Part shown: positions 1 through 11,174 of the stretch, in pieces
Position numbering within the stretch: position 1 is the first letter of the stretch
Layout: each line of letters begins with the position of its first letter
Source of the DNA: Tipula vernalis
Lineage: Eukaryota > Arthropoda > Insecta > Diptera > Tipulidae
Assembly: GCA_958295665.1 (NCBI GenBank)
Contig: OY282560.1
Span: 264,230,641 to 264,294,640, forward strand
Length of the DNA stretch: 64,000 nt
Reading direction: 5' to 3'
Made by a program: the position numbers and the translations under genes
The notes under the pieces: generated by a model
Databases searched by the model: none
The model's input: only the letters and a program-made list of their open reading frames with translations
What the model was told of the DNA's origin: nothing

Positions 1-340
1 TAACTATGGTGTTGTCATGGATGAATATCGTCACGTCACATAATGATTTAAATGAAAAAGACCACAACTTCTTCCGTCTTACTTTTACAAGTGGAACAAA
101 AAAAAAATTATTTTCTTGTTTACATTTGTTTTATATGGAGTTTAGTTAAAAAAAGCTCTAATAAAAATACCAAAAAATGAATGAAATTTACATTGACGCG
201 AAATATAAATGAATGATATTTATAAACAAAATGATCATTTATATATTTTTGAAATAAAATTAATGGGTTATTGTTAAATTTACAAGAAAAATGCAATATA
301 AAAATCAACAATTATTTTAATTTTGTGTAGTAAATTATTT
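1..340. other. AT-rich stretch, nothing identified
   Basis: No credible coding region or repeat structure was seen here. The short open frames are rich in Phe, Asn, Ile and Lys, as expected by chance in AT-rich DNA. Confidence 0.6.
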
Positions 341-1597
341 GTTAAAAATCAAGGTATACAGAAAAAATAGGTAGTATATTCCCGTGTCTCATTTTTGTCT
401 TTCTTTGCGCATCACGTCACGTGTAGTCAAAAAAACACATTTGTATATGAAGTTTGGCGGTTTTTTGATTAATTTTTTAAATAAATCAAGAATAATCGTA
501 ATTTTTTTTTACAAACCGTATTTACAATTGATAATGATAGTTTACCGAGACCCTTTTTATGCTTTATATTTTTTTTTATGGTCCAAATATTTGAGAAATA
601 ATTCCTTCGAGTATATAATGTCTAAGATAAATGGAAAAAAGGGTAGACAAAATTATGAGTATACATAACATAAAACAATTAAATTATTAAATGTTTTTGG
701 TCATTTAAACATATGTAGGTACCAATTATTAAAATTTTTATTTCTTTACGTTATGTACTCAAATTTTTGCCATCTATTTTCGTTTGGCTTCAAATTATTG
801 GTATCCACGTACCTATTCAAATATTATGTTCATATTCAACGTTAAATATATGTAAATGTAAAAATATATTAAGTAAAAATTCAGTTCACAAATTATTGTT
901 TTCAGTTCACAAAAAATTGTTTTTTAGGTGTAAAATGTTTTTTAAAATTCAGTTATTAAACGCCCAGTTAATAGAAAACATAAATTTGAAAAAACGGAAA
1001 TTAAATAAAACTATAAATTAAAATTAAATCTCTGGCTTATTTCATTTATTGTCTTATGGTTTTCGCTACAACTACATCAAAACACCCATTCACTGTTTAG
1101 TGTTCTATATGTGTTCTTATCAGAAGTACAACTGATAGTTTTGTTGCAATAGGAATTATTCAAATTTAGTATATTTAAAATCGAATACTCCCAAATTTTT
1201 GAATTAAATAATTAAAATCTAAACGTTCTCTGCATTTAACAAAAAAAATTTACTCATAAATTCCGAAACTTGTTATGCAATGTGCTCAAACAGTCTGCTC
1301 TAGACACGAATATTAAAACATGCCTATTTTCGCGATTTAATTCCAAAAGTATTGCAGTATATAACTAAAATAAAAATTGAAATGTTTAATTTTAACATAA
1401 AGTCGAAAAACAATAAATGGCAAGAATAAAAAAAAATTCATTTATTTTCCATTTATTTAAAAAATTAATAAAAATATCACGAAACTCCATATAAATATCA
1501 GCATTTTTGACAACACGTGACGTCAAATTGCGAAAAAAGTATGGCAACAGCATGCGCAATATTGTACCTTTATTTTCTGTATATCTTGGTTAAAAAT
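341..1597. mobile_element. Non-autonomous DNA transposon with long TIRs and 9-bp TSD (Mutator-like)
   Basis: The sequence GTTAAAAAT is duplicated exactly at 341-349 and 1589-1597. The enclosed 1,239 bp (350-1588) starts CAAGGTATACAG and ends with the complement of CAAGATATACAG. The inverted repeats run about 140-150 bp inward (about 350-495 and 1445-1588) at roughly 70-75% identity by eye, and share a CACGTCACGTG-type core. A 9-bp TSD with long TIRs is the usual signature of Mutator-like elements, so that class is an inference. No transposase frame remains inside. A 20-bp tandem duplication (TTCAGTTCACAAA units) lies near 880-925. Confidence 0.75.
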
Positions 1598-1770
1598 AAC
1601 ATTCTAGTTGCCTAGAATAACAAATTTCTTCGGGAGCTCACAAAGGACAAAAAAATATTCTTAAACAAAAATCAACATAAACCATCTGACATAACCCCAC
1701 AAAATGCAAATATTGGTCAATGTTTAAACATCAAATTCTAACAAATCAAAGGCTTTTCAAGTTATGTTAT

Positions 1771-2006
1771 GTTAAAAATATATTAATTGGTCTTTTTTCA
1801 ATCGACAATTTTGTTTTGCACTTCGTATCATGATAATTTTCATTAATTTTTTTGAAACTTTAATTTGGTTGTTTTTGATCAAACTCCAAATAGTTTGATG
1901 GAAAACCACTAAATTGGGATATTAAAAAAAGGAATGAAAATTATCATGAAACTAAGTGCAAAATAAAATTGTTGATTGACAAAGGACTGATTATTATATT
2001 TTTAAC
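1771..2006. mobile_element. Small MITE with about 75-bp TIRs
   Basis: Inverted arms begin GTTAAAAATAT at 1771 and end ATATTTTTAAC at 2006. They match for about 75 bp, including the shared stretch ATCATGATAATTTTCATT. The total length is about 236 bp with no coding capacity. The TSD is unclear because the flanks are AT-rich; TTAA is possible at both ends. Family unassigned. Confidence 0.65.
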
Positions 2007-2800
2007 ATTTTATTTAAATAATAAGCATCTTTGCATTAAAGTATTACTTTATCATCACACAAATAGCACTTCGTATAAAATTTTCATATAATGTCATTTG
2101 AGGTTATGTGGAAACGTCAACTTATCACTTTGATTCATCATTTTCCCCTTACAATTCATTTTGCAGGGGTGTGTTTGTAGACTTTCTCCATTTTTTTATA
2201 TCACACAAAAAAAGTCTCCACTAGTGATATAAAGGTGTGATATAGCACCACAAAATGACCACCGTGAATTTATTTAAATAGTAATTATTTTCTGTATCTA
2301 AATTGTGTTTAAATTCGTATATATAAACATTTTCTTTTTTAAATAAAATATAAAAATGTTGAAACAAAAACAATACAGATCAATAAAGAATGAAATTATT
2401 AATATTTGCGATAGCGCAAAAGTGATTCGAGAAAGTGCTTCTGTGAAATTACAGTACTTCTAATGTTTTTTCACGCCGAGAAGAATATAAGAATTTTTAT
2501 ATACGCATACTTATGTACATATTTATTTTAATAAGGCGGAATTTAAAGTCCTTAGTCTTACGTGATATTTTGATAAGGCAGACTGAAAGAAAGTCTTTCC
2601 TTACTTAGTTCATTAGTACAAATATGACTAATTGTGATTTTAATAAGGCAGAATATAAAGTCCTTAATATTAATTTATTTTATATGTATGCATGTAAAAA
2701 AACAAACAAAACTGTGTTTTTAAATTTTTTGATTAACATAATAAAAAATCTTAATTATAAAATTTTTTTTATTTATTTTTTAAAATTAAATGGAGCGATT
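2007..2800. other. Unassigned AT-rich region with short imperfect direct repeats
   Basis: No gene is supported. Imperfect repeats of about 30 bp (TTTTAATAAGGCRGAAT followed by AAAGTCCTTA) occur at 2526-2555 and 2637-2666, with a weaker third copy near 2562-2595. A 35-codon open frame at 2356-2463 is too short to call. Confidence 0.5.
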
Positions 2801-3369
2801 CGCACGATACCGCACGTAAATGTTTCGCCCAGGAGGCTCATAAATGTCACGCCTAAGGCGTACACATTATGAACACTTTTATTTATATTAATTCATATAC
2901 AAGTCTTCGTAAATTTGTTTCACTTCTCATGTGACAAAATTATCGTTTATGTTACATTGCCGTTCAGTTTTAGCGTACCGTTTACGCATACTTAGGCCCT
3001 TTCCGAAAGTTATACTTATTTAATTAGGCATATGTACTTATTTGCCGCCATCTTAAATAAGTATGTAAAATCATCCAAATTGATTTCACATACATACTTA
3101 GTTTCTATTTTGACTATTTTGTAACTATAAAATAATTTTTTTAATTAAATTTTTTATAAAACTTAATTACATACTATATAATATCACAATATGTATGCAA
3201 TGAAATTAACAGAATTTTGGTTTTCGTTTAAGATTTTTTTTTGTAAGAACATAGTTATTTTAAGTTACCTTGCCAACATACTTATTTAAATAAGTAGGTC
3301 TAAATAAATAAGTATAACTTTCGGAAAGGGTCTTAGTATAACAAAGTCTTCGTAAACTGTACGTTTAAG
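2800..3369 (-). repeat. Dispersed repeat copy 1, interrupted by a MITE
   Basis: The reverse complement of about 2800-2992 plus 3332-3365 aligns well with 9095-9345, sharing GTCACATGAGAAGTGAAAC and the block around CATAATGTGTAC. Copy 2 carries no insertion where copy 1 holds the 337-bp element at 2995-3331. Copy 2 therefore acts as a natural empty-site control. The full ends of this family are not defined. Confidence 0.65.
2992..3334. mobile_element. Tourist/PIF-Harbinger-like MITE, copy 1, TSD TTA
   Basis: TTA is duplicated at 2992-2994 and 3332-3334. The 337-bp element starts GGCCCTTTCCGAAAG and ends CTTTCGGAAAGGGTC, one mismatch in the terminal 11 bp. GGCC-type ends with a TTA target are typical of PIF/Harbinger MITEs. 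A second copy at 31582-33164 has the same ends and the same TTA target but is split by a mariner. The repeat at 9095-9345 shows the uninserted target. Confidence 0.85.
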
Positions 3370-3928
3370 TTAAGGCTTTGTCACAGCTATTTTCGTGCGA
3401 TGCGATTCGCGTCAAATTTCGCACTGGATGCCACACTTAACAGCGACGCGATTTTTTTCGTAACAACTGTCATAGTCATTGGTTGAAATTATTTTGTAGT
3501 TTTTTCCCGAAATTTTAATTATTTTTATTTATTTTATTTATTTAATAATTGTGTATTGCACATACATCAATATATTTAATTATTGCGAATTTTTCGATCA
3601 TTTTCTATTGTACAGTTCCATGTCTTCTCAAAAAAGTGAGGTTAAAACATGCGATAAAAAATACGTATGTATGTGGAAAGTCTCCAAACGCGAAAAAAGT
3701 TTTTTCTCCAATTGCGAAATTTCAAACTTCGCACGATAAAATATAAAATGAATTATATATGAATAAAAATTATTATATTTCAAAAAACAAATGTATAGGA
3801 TTTAAAGATTATAATGGAATTTTATAGTTTTTTCATATATTTAGTATCAAATCTATTCTAATTGCAATAGAATTTGAAAAGAAAAAACAAATCGCATCGC
3901 ACGAAAAATAGCTGTGGCAAAGCCTTTA
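3370..3928. mobile_element. MITE with AGGCTTTG ends, copy 1, TSD TTA
   Basis: TTA lies at 3370-3372 and 3926-3928. The 553-bp body starts AGGCTTTGTCACAGC and ends with the complement of AGGCTTTGCCACAGC. The TIRs are about 37 bp and include GTGCGATGCGATT. Internal open frames (3549-3746) are not convincing genes. An inverted, diverged copy lies at 24715-25398. The TTA target suggests a PIF/Harbinger-type mobiliser. Confidence 0.85.
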
Positions 3929-3931
3929 CGC

Positions 3932-4072
3932 CTGGGCCCGTATTCTTGAAATTCACCGAAAAAGTCGCCAGTGACTTTGGTATGCAACAATTTAAATTTT
4001 CGACTGAAATGACGTATTTCACTAGAAAATCACGGGCGATTTTTTTATCGAATTTCAAGAATAGCGCCCCTG
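3932..4072. mobile_element. 135-bp MITE with GGCCCGTATTCTTG ends, TSD CTG
   Basis: The body (3935-4069) starts GGCCCGTATTCTTGAAATTC and ends GAATTTCAAGAATAGCGCCC. It is flanked by CTG at 3932-3934 and 4070-4072. A second copy lies at about 41224-41343. The element is close to a full palindrome and non-coding. Confidence 0.75.
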
Positions 4073-4081
4073 GTCAGGAGG

Positions 4082-4104
4082 GGTGCTACTTTAAAATGTC
4101 GCAG
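4082..4104 (+). repeat. Short direct repeat shared with 5226-5247
   Basis: TACTTTAAAATGTCGCAGTC occurs here and again at about 5228-5247, after which the sequences diverge. It may be the remnant ends of one older dispersed repeat that was split by the insertions at 4316-4980. Confidence 0.5.
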
Positions 4105-4312
4105 TCGAGTGTGGAACGCATTGCCTTGGCCTTGTAGATAACTTCGTTGCAATATATTTGTTTTTTTTAAATTATCACTTAAAAATAAATTATTTTTCAA
4201 CAAATTGAATTTATTACTATAAAATTAAACGGTATCAATCAAATGAAACTAATTTACATACTTAAAAAACGAAATAAAAAATTTTTATTTACGAAGCTCA
4301 AAGCCGAGGCGC

Positions 4313-4765
4313 CTGTGGCCCTATTCTGGCTATTCCCTGGAAATTGGGAAAAATATTGCTATATTTCCAAACTTCAATAATTCCCAATTTTTTATTCCAC
4401 AATTCCCAAAAGTGTATTCTGGCTTAATTAGAAATCATGCAATGAGAAAAACCCCTATTTTAAATTTTGCAGCCGCCATTATTTAAAAATTTTATTTTCT
4501 GCATATAAAATACAAACTTTACCGATCCTACGTTATAAATAAAATAATGAAAATACACAAAACAACCAGTTTCTTCTAATTCCCCAAAAAAAAATTTGGG
4601 AAAAATAAACGTCAAAACTTACATAAAATGGAATTATTTTTTCCCTACATTAAAAATTCCCAATCGCCAGAATACACTTTTGGAAAAAATAATTCCAAAC
4701 TGCTAGAATACTGTCAAAATAGTTCAATTCCCAATTCCCAGGGAATAGCCAGAATAGGGCCACTG
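4313..4765. mobile_element. MITE with TGGCCCTATTCTGG ends, copy 1, TSD CTG
   Basis: CTG flanks the body at 4313-4315 and 4763-4765. The 447-bp element starts TGGCCCTATTCTGGCTATTC and ends with its complement. The TIRs extend over about 35 bp (CCTGGAAATTGGGAA inside), with an internal AAGTGTATTCTGG-type motif in both halves. It is related to the nested element at 30959-33417. No coding capacity. Confidence 0.85.
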
Positions 4766-4980
4766 GTATGAAAAGTACTTTATTCTTAAAAAGGGAGACA
4801 TGAACACTATCGAACATCGAAAATAGTGATGGTTAGAACATCTCAACACAGGCTTTAAAACCCAAGTATTTTTATTTTCGAAAATTTTCGCATTTTCCTG
4901 ACATTTTGCGGATTTCATCACCGACTTTTGTCAGGAATAATCCGATTTATTATAAGATTTAAGTACTTTTCATACCCAGC
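4764..4980. repeat. Segment bounded by GGTATGAAAAGTACTT inverted repeats
   Basis: GGTATGAAAAGTACTTTA at 4765-4782 is inverted as AAGTACTTTTCATACC near 4962-4977. This may be another MITE of about 215 bp abutting the preceding one. No clear TSD. The same end motif appears near 14450. Confidence 0.45.
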
Positions 4981-5220
4981 GCCTCGCCTCGAAATATTTA
5001 GTTACCACAAATGCGAAGCTGAGACCCTTTCATAACGGTGGCGTTGGCTTCGAACATTCGGTTGCTATCAAATATTTTATTTAGGTCTATTTTACACATG
5101 AAACACGCAAGAACTGAGATATTCTGAATTTGCAACGTACATATGAGCCAGATTTTTTGGTAAGCATGAAATATTTGTGCAAAAAATGTGATTTGTAGGT
5201 TATGTTGAGAAAGCACTTCG
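4950..5220 (+). repeat. Dispersed repeat with CGCCTCGCCTC motif, copy 1
   Basis: The block containing CGCCTCGCCTCGAAAT, then TTACCACAAATGCGAAGCT and CATTCGGTTGCTAT, recurs at about 15694-15800. Its first part also recurs at about 14450-14515. All three are in the same orientation. The element type is not recognised. Confidence 0.6.
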
Positions 5221-5249
5221 CTTTGTACTACTTTAAAATGTCGCAGTCA

Positions 5250-6360
5250 CTGATTTGAATCTCATGGATTACGGCATGCACAAAATATTGTGGTATGAAA
5301 AAGAAAACTAAAAATCGTTCTTAGTGTGCGACAGAGAAAGTAAAAATGTATCTTCCTTGTCTAGAATTTCGAACTTTCGGAAATCAAATTCAAATTTATT
5401 TAAAAACGTGGGTGACGAAAAACACTTATACTATTCAATGGAACATGAGCAAAATGTGTGATAACCAACTAAGCCATCACAACAAAATCATCAACTTACA
5501 AAGTAACAATATTAATTATTAAAATATGTAATTTAATCTGTTTGGTACGATTGATTGTTTATTCGAAAGGGAAATAGTAAGATAAACCAAATAGCTGTAA
5601 TCTTAAAATTAATTAATATAAATGTTGGTATCATATTAGCTTGCTTAACAAATAATAAATAATCAGCACAAATTATTAGATTTCAATCTTCCTTTTATTG
5701 TACATGCATAAATAAATCTTGCTTTATTTTATGTACATAAATGTTATTATTTTAATCCGTACTAGGGTAATCTTATGTAAAGCATTCGCTCGCTAGTAGG
5801 AAGATCCATTGTTTTATTAAAAATTGTTAAAAATTGTACGTTAAAATAAAATAGTGTCTAAAATAAATTTCGTTGTTTTAAACCTATATTTGCTGTGTTC
5901 CATTTGACGTGGCAAAGTAAAAATAAGTACATACTTGAGGGTAGATGGTACATGGAACGCAGAAAATTAGTTGCGAAAATAAAATTTAATTTAAAAAAAT
6001 TAAAAGCGGGATAAAGTTGCGAATGTTACTCTCGTAAACAATCCCGTCATAAAAATTAAAAATGTCAAAATAATAAAACCAACAACATAAAAATTTACTA
6101 TAAATTTACATACTATGTACCCATGTTCGCAAAAAGATTGACAAATTTTTATCTTCGAATTTTACTTCAAATTTGCTTTGTTTTTCCAAATATTTGTATA
6201 TATGTACATACATTTTCTCTTTTAAGAGCCAACCAGTGAACATTTAAGAAATTTAACAGAATTTAACGAAAGTTTTTTCTTACGGAAAATTTGACAGCTT
6301 GGCTAGCGAAACTGTAACATAACTTGTCAATTGCTTTGATGGTGACGGTAGCTCGTATTA
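5250..6360. other. Unassigned AT-rich region
   Basis: No coding region, RNA gene or clear element boundary could be supported here. Confidence 0.5.
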
Positions 6361-6361
6361 A

Positions 6362-6645
6362 TACAGTCATACCCCGCCTAACGTTGTTAATTGGTTCCGA
6401 CGTTAGGCGAAACAACGTTATAAGGGGCAAAGAATGTATGTAGACAAAGAGACGAGAAAATTTCATTGTTTTTTGTTTTTATGTTTTTTGCCTTTCTTCT
6501 CAGTGTTTTTTTGTTTTGCTTATTAATTTTAAACGACGTTACAACGAAACACAGCGACGATAGAGCGAGGTTTGTTCGCATTTTACTAACGACGTTACAG
6601 CGAAACGACGTTATGAGGGGGGACGTTGTACGGGGTATGACTGTA
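6362..6645. mobile_element. pogo/Tigger-like MITE, TSD TA
   Basis: The 280-bp body (6364-6643) starts CAGTCATACCCCGCCTAACG and ends CGGGGTATGACTG. It is flanked by TA at 6362-6363 and 6644-6645. Internal inverted motifs (AACGTTRGGCGA, CGTTATGAGGGG) echo the ends. The terminal CAGTCATACCCCG with a TA target resembles pogo/Tigger elements of the Tc1/mariner superfamily. Non-autonomous. Confidence 0.8.
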
Positions 6646-6998
6646 TTTTTAAAATTTTGTGTAAGAATTTTGAACTGGCGATGGAATTGGAGGGACTTTG
6701 AAAATTATTTCAATTATTAAAAAGCCTTAAATTCTTAAAGACATAAACCTAAATAGTAAAAGACAGATCTTATGGCGTAAGAAAAAAACCGAAAATAAAT
6801 AAATTTGAAAGTAAATAATTTGATGTTACAATTTATAAAGTCTTTAATAATTTGGTTTTCAATTTGCCTACATAACATAAATAAATAATTTTGAATTTAA
6901 TTTTAAAATGTACAATGAGCTCCCACAAGAAGATTTGCACAAAGGGCAATTTGGATTTTTGACATTTCCTTCAGTTTTGTGTGATAATTTTCGCTCTG
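6646..6998. other. Unassigned AT-rich region
   Basis: Nothing can be supported beyond a weak resemblance of 6918-6950 (GAGCTCCCACAAGAAG) to 1630-1650. Confidence 0.45.
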
Positions 6999-7394
6999 TT
7001 AAGTGCTTTACCCATTGAAAAACGAAAAGAAAGATCGGATTTAGTTTTTTCGATATAATTCCAAAATTATTGCTTTATTTTCGCTAAAATCATCTCGTTT
7101 TTGATCGAGTATACCATACAATACCATTTTTAATTTAAAAAATTCAAAAACATTTTTAATCGGCTGAGAAAATGAAAATTTAATTTTTTCGGTTCTAAAC
7201 AATTTTTTTCGGACGAAAAAATTTAAATTTTCATTTTCTCAGCTAATTAAAATTTTTTAATTGAAAATAGTATTGTATGGTACACTCGGTCAAAAACGAA
7301 AAGTTTTTAGTGAAAACAAAGCAATAATTTTGGAATTATATCGAGAAAACTAAATCCGATTTTCTTTTCGTTTTTCAATGGGTAAAGCACTTTA
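6999..7394. mobile_element. Near-palindromic MITE, TSD TTA
   Basis: TTA flanks a 390-bp body (7002-7391) starting AGTGCTTTACCCATTG and ending with its complement. The two arms pair over roughly 190 bp each, with shared blocks such as GGAATTATATCGA and AAAATTTTCATTTTCTCAGC in inverted form. The centre is near 7197. It is a fold-back element with a Harbinger-like target and no coding capacity. Confidence 0.85.
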
Positions 7395-7423
7395 GGTTGA
7401 CACCAATTTAATAACTCCATATA

Positions 7424-7637
7424 TACTAAAGATACATGTTAAACCGAAAGTGGTCTGACTGAACACGTCCGAGATAAATTCAACATGTAAACGGCGGCTT
7501 AACTGAAAGCAAAGATTATTAACATGAAGATCTTCTTGTTAATAATCTTTGCTTTCAGTCAAGCCGCCGTTTACATGTTGAATTTATCTCGGACATTTTC
7601 AGTCAGACCACTTTCGGTTTAACATGTATCTTTAGTA
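7424..7637. mobile_element. Near-perfect hairpin MITE, TSD TA
   Basis: The 210-bp body (7426-7635) is flanked by TA and begins CTAAAGATACATGTTAAACC. The second half is the reverse complement of the first with only a few mismatches. The centre is AGATCT at 7529-7534, so there is essentially no loop. The TA target suggests a Tc1/mariner-type mobiliser (inference). Confidence 0.85.
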
Positions 7638-7639
7638 AT

Positions 7640-7889
7640 AGCTGTATTTTGTTGAGAAAAAATTAATTCGAATTATTTTGGAGTTATTTTGTTCTTAACA
7701 GAATAAGCCGCGAAATATTTTTCCGATTTAGTTTTTAAATTCTATGTTGGTATTTCTTCTGTTTTTAATTCAACCAGTTACGTATTTTATTTGTTCTAGC
7801 TCGAATTAAATAATTCAAATTTTTTGTTCGAAATATTTAATTCCTGTCACGTGCGATTGTTGTTGTAAATTTCTCAACAAAATACAGCT
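7640..7889. mobile_element. MITE with AGCTGTATTTTGTTGAG ends
   Basis: AGCTGTATTTTGTTGAGAAA at 7640 is inverted as TTTCTCAACAAAATACAGCT ending at 7889, giving a 250-bp element just 3 bp after the preceding hairpin. The TSD is uncertain. The interior is AT-rich with no gene. Confidence 0.7.
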
Positions 7890-8895
7890 TATACCGCACT
7901 GTTACGTTAAATTTTTTAAATGTTGGCTAGTTCTCTCTTTATATGTACATATTTATTATAAATTCGTAAGGAATTCCGTGTACAATTGCACTCCGTGAGG
8001 TATGACCATAGAGTTAGAAAAATAGAGCTGAAATAAGCAAACGTCAAGCTTCGAAAATTCTGTGCGAAAAAGAGAAAGATTAACATATATTAGGGCCGTA
8101 TTTAGAATTTTATTCAATGGTTTAGAATAAAGTGGGTTGCGTAAATTAAAACATTTAAAAAACATTTTTATTTATAAATTACAATATTTACATCACAATT
8201 TTATTTTCGTTATATATAAACCACAACAAAACTTATCGATGAAAAGAAATTCCAGATAATTTGTTGGGAGCATTGTTAAGATATTTTCTGATTATAGACT
8301 TCATTTTTCATATATTCCTTTTAATAGTTTATAACAAATAATAATTAATTATATATATTTTTTAAATTGTTTTGTTTTATTTCATAATTTTTAATTGTCA
8401 CGAAACTACGCACAACCACTTTTTAACAACAATAAAAACTAAATGGTTTGTTTACATAAAAGAAAGCGCAACCATATATTATTCGTAAGAACCCATATAT
8501 ATCCGTCCTTCTCCAACTGTCTACGCTTGATATAGAAGATATATTATATGGGAAAAAACTTTGTTTCAAATCTACAGTGTTAAGATCTATAGGCACAGAA
8601 TACAACCAGAAGACACATAACGCTGTTTTTGTATGGACAAATTTTGACTCATTTTTTTGACTTTGATTTGCCGAAGGTAAGAGAAAGTTGGGTTATGTAT
8701 TATTTGGTTTACTGGTTTTGATTTGAAATAATAAACATTGAGAATTCTTAACAGTGTAGTTAGTGAAATTATTTGACAAGTTTTGTTTTGACAGCATCAT
8801 TTGTATTAACTACTATAATATTCAAAAATAATTATACTTCAATGGCCAAAAAAGGAAGTACGATGAAAACAAATTTGGTCCACGCAATGTCTATT
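7890..8895. other. Unassigned AT-rich region
   Basis: No gene or clear element end was recognised between the palindromic cluster and the MITE starting at 8899. Confidence 0.5.
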
Positions 8896-9087
8896 CTGGG
8901 GCCCTATTCTCGAATGCCACATCCATTTTCCACAAGCGAACATCTGTCAAAATTAATTAAAACTTTCGGAAATTGTAATTCGTATATAAAACATTGTCGG
9001 CATGGACATTTTCCTATATGTGGAATTTTTTCCACCTGCTTATACCCATTCGGAAATATTCCCTTAGTACAGAAAAAAATCAATTCC

Positions 9088-9345
9088 CTGCCTGCCACGC
9101 GTAACGCAAACGTTCATTTTACGAAGAGTCTCTGCTACTAAAGTGTTCGTAAACGTTACGCTAAAAATGAGTAGAAATGTTACATAAATGATACTTTTGT
9201 CACATGAGAAGTGAAACGAATTTGCGAAGACTTATGTATGTATATTGGTTTATAAAAAAGTATTCGTAATGTGTACACATTTTACGTAACATTTTTGAAC
9301 TCATATGGGCGTAACATTTGTGACCTTCTAAAATAAACATTACGT
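9088..9345 (+). repeat. Dispersed repeat copy 2 (uninterrupted)
   Basis: It aligns in inverted orientation with 2800-3369, sharing GTCACATGAGAAGTGAAAC and neighbouring blocks. It keeps CTACTAAAGTG at about 9140-9150, where copy 1 holds a TTA-flanked MITE. It lies inside the expanded element at 8899-14054. Confidence 0.65.
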
Positions 9346-9511
9346 ACGGTTTGAGTATTATTCCGCAAATAATTTTAAATAAATTATTAATGAAACCAAC
9401 GTATTTTGTTTTATTTGTACCAAATATATCATTTTATTTATTTGATATTATATCAATTAATTATTAATTATACCTATACTAAATTTTATCACATTTCGTT
9501 TTACTTACATA

Positions 9512-9926
9512 TACTACGTTTCCATGATGGAGTTAACCGAGATTAACGTGGATTATCTCATCATGGAAACATGACGAGTTTAGGATCTTCGTTAAGTTTC
9601 TTAATCCAACTTAACTCAACGAAAGTAGTAGGGTTTGAAGGGATTCTATCTGTCAAAAGCGAAAAAAACAATTATACCAATTCAAAATGCCATTGCGAAT
9701 ATTCTTTTCTCTCCGTAATACTTTATAAATCATAAAAATCACAATAAATGTTAAATTTAAAAATTTCCACCATACAAATAAAATTTTTAAAAATGACTAA
9801 ATTATTGTGAAATGTCAATTTACACTAGAATTTATATTTGCATGGAAACGATATGGATTAGCGCGGCCATGTTATTAACTCAACGAAACTCTTAAATCGG
9901 GTTAACTCTGTCATGGAAACGTAGTA
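9512..9926. mobile_element. MITE with CTACGTTTCCATGA ends, TSD TA
   Basis: The body (9514-9924, 411 bp) starts CTACGTTTCCATGATGG and ends TCATGGAAACGTAG, flanked by TA. The motif CATGGAAAC recurs near both ends (about 9554, 9840, 9912), which looks like subterminal repeats. AGTTAACC-type motifs are also inverted. No coding capacity. Confidence 0.8.
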
Positions 9927-10187
9927 ATATACTCATAAGTGACAAGATTAGTGCTTCCTAATAAAACATTAGATATATTACATTTGAATTCTGTTTCAAG
10001 TTCAACTAATTCACTAAAATATTAAAAAAAAAATAATAACATATTGTATTGTAGGGATTTTATTTTAAACATATAGGGTTATCTTTGAATATAGGGTTTG
10101 AAATTGTTACATTGGGTTTGAATTACAAAAAATTGCATATAGGGTAAAATATTGTATTGCCCTGCAAGAATAGAAAAGGGGATTATT

Positions 10188-10807
10188 TATACTGTATATG
10201 CTGCGAGTCGAGTCGAGTTTAATCCGAGTTTAACTCTCACGGAGTCGAGTTAAACTCGACTCGACCTAATAATTTGTAGAGTCGAGTTAAACTCTACTCT
10301 AAAAAATGCACTATATACGCATAGAGTAGAGTTAAAAAAACAACAACAAAATTAAAGAAAAATTCATGCACCAATATTAAAAAATATTCGTTTTAATTTT
10401 TTCAATTAAATTTATTATTTTATTTTAAATATCTTATTTATTAAGATTTTAATTAATTAATTTTAATAATAAATTTTTGTTTTGGTATTTAGTTTTTTAT
10501 TTTTTAGAAAAAATTACTCCAATATTTCGGTGGTCTATCCCGTAATTTTCATGGAGTTTGATTGAAAATTACAATTTTATAAACATAATATCGCTGGAAA
10601 AATGACAATAACATATATAATCAATCTTATGATCATCTGAAATGATATTTTGTACCATTTTTTTTTAACTCGGTTTCAATCCTATTTGAACTCTGCATAT
10701 GTTTAACTCTGCAGTATATACACCTAGAGTTGGTTAGAAAATAACTCGACTATAGTGAGAGTTAAACTCGGATTAAACTCGACTCAACTCGCAGCATATA
10801 CAGTATA
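10188..10807. mobile_element. MITE with TACTGTATATGCTGCGAG ends and palindromic subterminal repeats, TSD TA
   Basis: The body (10190-10805, 616 bp) starts TACTGTATATGCTGCGAGTC and ends with the complement. The TIR of about 50 bp includes TTTAATCCGAGTTTAACTC. The motif GAGTYGAGTTAAACTC is repeated several times at 10200-10335 and again, more sparsely, at 10665-10790. Such repeated subterminal motifs are typical transposase-binding sites. Non-coding. Confidence 0.8.
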
Positions 10808-11174
10808 ATTGAAGAATTGATCATTGTCGGAACAAGTCGCGTTGTTAATTAATTAAATTGTGTTAATGTAGTTAAAATTGTGTTTTATTGCTTAATAGTG
10901 CTATTGTATTGTTTATTGTGATATCTTTTGATAGATATATTGAGACTGTGGTAAAATAAAGAAGCCTCTACAGTATATATTGTAAATGTCGCTATAGCTA
11001 TCATTCACTAAATTGTATTTATAAACGACAAAAATTAATAACAAATTAAAAATTTACTAAATATTAATTAAGTATTATTTGCTTTATCAAAAATCACATT
11101 CTGTTTAGAGATGGAATGAAGAAAACTATAAGGTTATGTAAATTCATAAATGAAATCTGAAATTGTCAAGTAGT
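10808..11174. other. Unassigned AT-rich spacer
   Basis: No gene or element boundary was recognised between two DNA elements. Confidence 0.45.

Noticed and set aside
2356..2463. 35-codon open frame starting MLKQKQYRSIKN
   Set aside because: Too short, with no domain and no supporting signals in AT-rich DNA.
8773..9141. 122-codon frame as a gene
   Set aside because: Most of it is the left end of a MITE repeated elsewhere in the window.
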